In this document: piece after piece, positions 62,139-64,000 of the stretch
How the letters are laid out: each line of letters begins with the position of its first letter
How positions within the stretch are numbered: position 1 is the stretch's first letter
Source: Burhinus oedicnemus
Taxonomy: Eukaryota > Chordata > Aves > Charadriiformes > Burhinidae
Direction: 5' to 3'
Assembly (NCBI GenBank): GCA_008921705.1
Contig: VFFE01007037.1
Coordinates: 1,244,939 to 1,308,938, forward strand
DNA: 64,000 nt
The notes under the pieces: model-generated
Told to the model about the DNA's origin: nothing
The model's input: the letters and a program-made list of their open reading frames with translations, nothing else
Databases searched by the model: none
Made by a program: the position numbers and the translations under genes

Positions 62139-62154
62139 GTATGCATATGCATAC
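62139..62154. promoter_or_regulatory. Perfect POU-dimer palindrome (MORE-type site)
   Basis: gtatgcatatgcatac is a 16-bp perfect palindrome. Its core atgcatatgcat (62141-62152) is exactly the consensus of the 'more palindromic Oct factor recognition element', bound by homodimers of POU factors such as Oct-1, Oct-4 and Oct-6. The match to the motif is certain; in vivo use is inference. Confidence 0.55.
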
Positions 62155-62537
62155 GGAGATACTTGAGATGGTGTTCTCTATATTAAAAAAGAAAAGTCTC
62201 TTAAAACTGGTATTCTTATTCCTTAAAATGCTGCTCTGAACACGAGAGCTACAAATACAGCAAAATATTTATTTTCATGCATAGGCACACTACATCAGAG
62301 ATAATGTTCTTCTGCAGAGTGAATTTTCCTCTGTCTTCCTCCTAGAAGATTTCCAATGAGAGACCAGAAATCCATTTTGCAACTCTAAGATTCATTTCAG
62401 GTGACACTAAGGACAGCTATTTTGCTACTCTCACTTGTAGAAAGAAAAGAAAGTGAGGTAAAATAATGCCATACATACAGAAGAAGATTAACTATGGTTT
62501 TCCCAGGTTGAACTTCAAAACTGTCCCACGGCACACT
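62155..62537. other. Non-coding DNA, nothing recognised
   Basis: AT-rich sequence between the palindrome and the CR1, with no reading frame or repeat of note. Confidence 0.5.
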
Positions 62538-63216
62538 GAATCACAGAATGGCTCAGATTGTCAGGGGCCTCTGGAGATCATCTAGTCAAAAAACCCTCCT
62601 CAAAGCAGGACCAGCTAGGGCGGGTTGCCCTAGGCCATGTCCAGTCAGGTTTTGAATATCTCCAAGGAGAGGGACTCCACAGACTCTCTGGGCAACCTGT
62701 GCCAGTGTTTGACCATTTTTTTCTTACATTTAAATGGAATTTCCTGGGTTTTAGTTTGTGCTTGCTGCTTCACTAGATACCACTGAGAAAAGTCTGTTTC
62801 CCACGTCTTTAAATGCTTCTATTAGGCATTTATACACAAGGATAAGATCTCCCATGACTCTTCCCCAGGCTAAACTGTCCCAGCTCTCTCAGCCTCTCCT
62901 CATGGACAGATAGGTCAGTCCCTTGATCGTCTTTGTGGCCCTTCAGCAGATCTGCTCCAGTATGTTCATGTCTCTCTTGCCCTGGAGAGCCCAGAACTGG
63001 ACCCAGCAGTCCAGATGTGTCTCACCAGTGCTGAGGAGAGGGGAAGGAACACCTTCCTTGACCTGCCTATGACCTGCCGTGCTCTGCCTAATGCAGCCCA
63101 GGAGGCTGTTGGCCTTATTTGCTCCCAGGGCCTCTTCTCCAAAGCCACTTTGCAGCCAGTTGGCCCCCAGACTGTGCAGGTGTGTGGAGTTATTGTCCAG
63201 GCCTCCTGTTGCAGGT
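62538..63216 (-). mobile_element. CR1 LINE, 5'-truncated 3' portion, minus strand
   Basis: Read on the plus strand it begins with the reversed CR1 terminus ('gaatcacagaatggctcag', 'agatcatctagtc') and continues through 'tctctgggcaacctgtgcca', 'aaatggaatttcctggg', 'cccaggctaaactgtcccag', 'cagctctctcagcctctcct', 'cagaactggacccagcagtc' and 'gcccaggaggctgttggcct'. All are standard avian CR1 blocks in reverse order. On the minus strand this is the C-terminal part of the reverse-transcriptase ORF plus the 3' end. The coding frame is broken by stops and shifts. At about 680 bp it is the longest transposon fragment after the LTR and is older and more diverged than the copy at 52392. The right edge is approximate. 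Confidence 0.95.
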
Positions 63217-64000
63217 ATCTATGCCTCTAACTCTGAAATTAAGAGTATGTTCATCCTGTGCTGTTTCTTTGGGCAGAGCCTGCATGGAACCAGACGTGCT
63301 GAATCAAAGGGTGAGACTGGAGTTCTCAGAGGAGTGGAGATAATGCATAGGTGCCAGGGCACACATGATGCTTGGAGCTGAAGCTCTATGGAACAGTGTT
63401 CATCCACAGACAGTCTGGAAGTAATAGGGATTCCCCTCTGCCAAGAGGAATCTCTAACCTTGCCTTTCTCTCACAATCCCATCTGAGGGCAGTGACTCAC
63501 TGTGGATCACAATTACTGAGCTCAGACACTTAGAAGTGGTGTAAAACAACAGAAACCAGCTGTCAGGTCCAGGGAAGATAGAGTCATTTACTTATTTATT
63601 TTTTCAGAGGCTGATTTTGGGTTTCTTTTGCCTACTTTTATTGTTATCTTTTTCTGAATCCTGCTGCTGACAATAAAAAAAAATTATTATTAAATGTAGT
63701 TAGCAGCAGCATAATTGATGGTTTCCTGATGAACAATTTAGTTTTAAAACCATGATACTTTTTACTGTAGTACAGTTAAAGACAGCAAGGTTCTGTAGAT
63801 TAACCTTGTGTTTTGAAGGATCTTCATAAATTAGTCCCATAACATAACAGATATGCCAGCAATCTTTCAGACTAAACTTTATCAGATAGTTATGAAACTG
63901 GACTTCAAGTGTAGTGAGCTCCAGCTACAGTGACTGGAGGGCTGGGTTTTTTAAACTAAAAATGGAAATTCTTTGAGCTGGCCTCCTGCAGTTTAACACC
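63217..64000. other. Non-coding DNA to the window end
   Basis: Flank of the CR1. GC is moderate to about 63550, then the sequence is AT-rich with short A and T runs. No gene or element was recognised. A little more 5' CR1 sequence may be hidden at the left edge. Confidence 0.5.

Noticed and set aside
1..64000. CRISPR arrays, bacterial operons, prophage or plasmid features.
   Set aside because: No regularly spaced direct repeats and no dense long reading frames; the repeats present are vertebrate LINE, LTR and SINE sequences.

Overview
The window looks like non-coding DNA from a bird genome. It is AT-rich, has no operon-like gene packing, and no open frame exceeds about 140 codons. The transposon content is avian: three chicken-repeat-1 (CR1) LINE fragments with typical bird 3' ends and tails (41861-41936, 52392-52673, and 62538-63216 on the minus strand), plus one decayed solo LTR of a common avian endogenous-retrovirus family (about 713-1548). 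Two short remnants resemble ancient amniote MIR-type SINEs (4356-4400 and 20124-20220). I could not support a protein-coding exon, tRNA, rRNA or any other functional RNA gene. The best reading is a gene desert or the inside of a very long intron. I cannot name the species or the neighbouring gene.

Layout. 1-3.2 kb: AT-rich DNA, a GC-richer patch and the solo LTR. 3.2-9 kb: a perfect short inverted repeat, a 50-bp alternating pyrimidine-purine tract and a possible MIR 5' piece. 9-10 kb: homeodomain-core-rich DNA that reads like a conserved non-coding element. 10-28.8 kb: mostly featureless, with three short tandem duplications and one MIR-like remnant. 28.8-30.2 kb: a one-kilobase purine-biased strand, G-runs and a 58-bp uninterrupted alternating pyrimidine-purine (Z-DNA-prone) tract. 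30-45 kb: featureless apart from a tiny CR1 tail and a (TTTG)7 microsatellite. 45.2-48.8 kb: an AT-rich possible regulatory block followed by a 1.1-kb GC-rich block. 50-55.6 kb: a palindrome, a well-preserved CR1 3' end, a hairpin and a short CpG-dense segment with a TATA-like box. 55.6-64 kb: mostly featureless, with a perfect POU-dimer (MORE) palindrome and the longest CR1 fragment.

Nothing here forms a gene system. The items most worth following are candidate regulatory sequences (the MORE site, the CpG-dense 55-kb segment, and the 9-kb and 45-46-kb blocks), the two Z-DNA-prone tracts, and the repeats as evidence of lineage. All regulatory calls are inferences from motif and composition; conservation could not be tested here.
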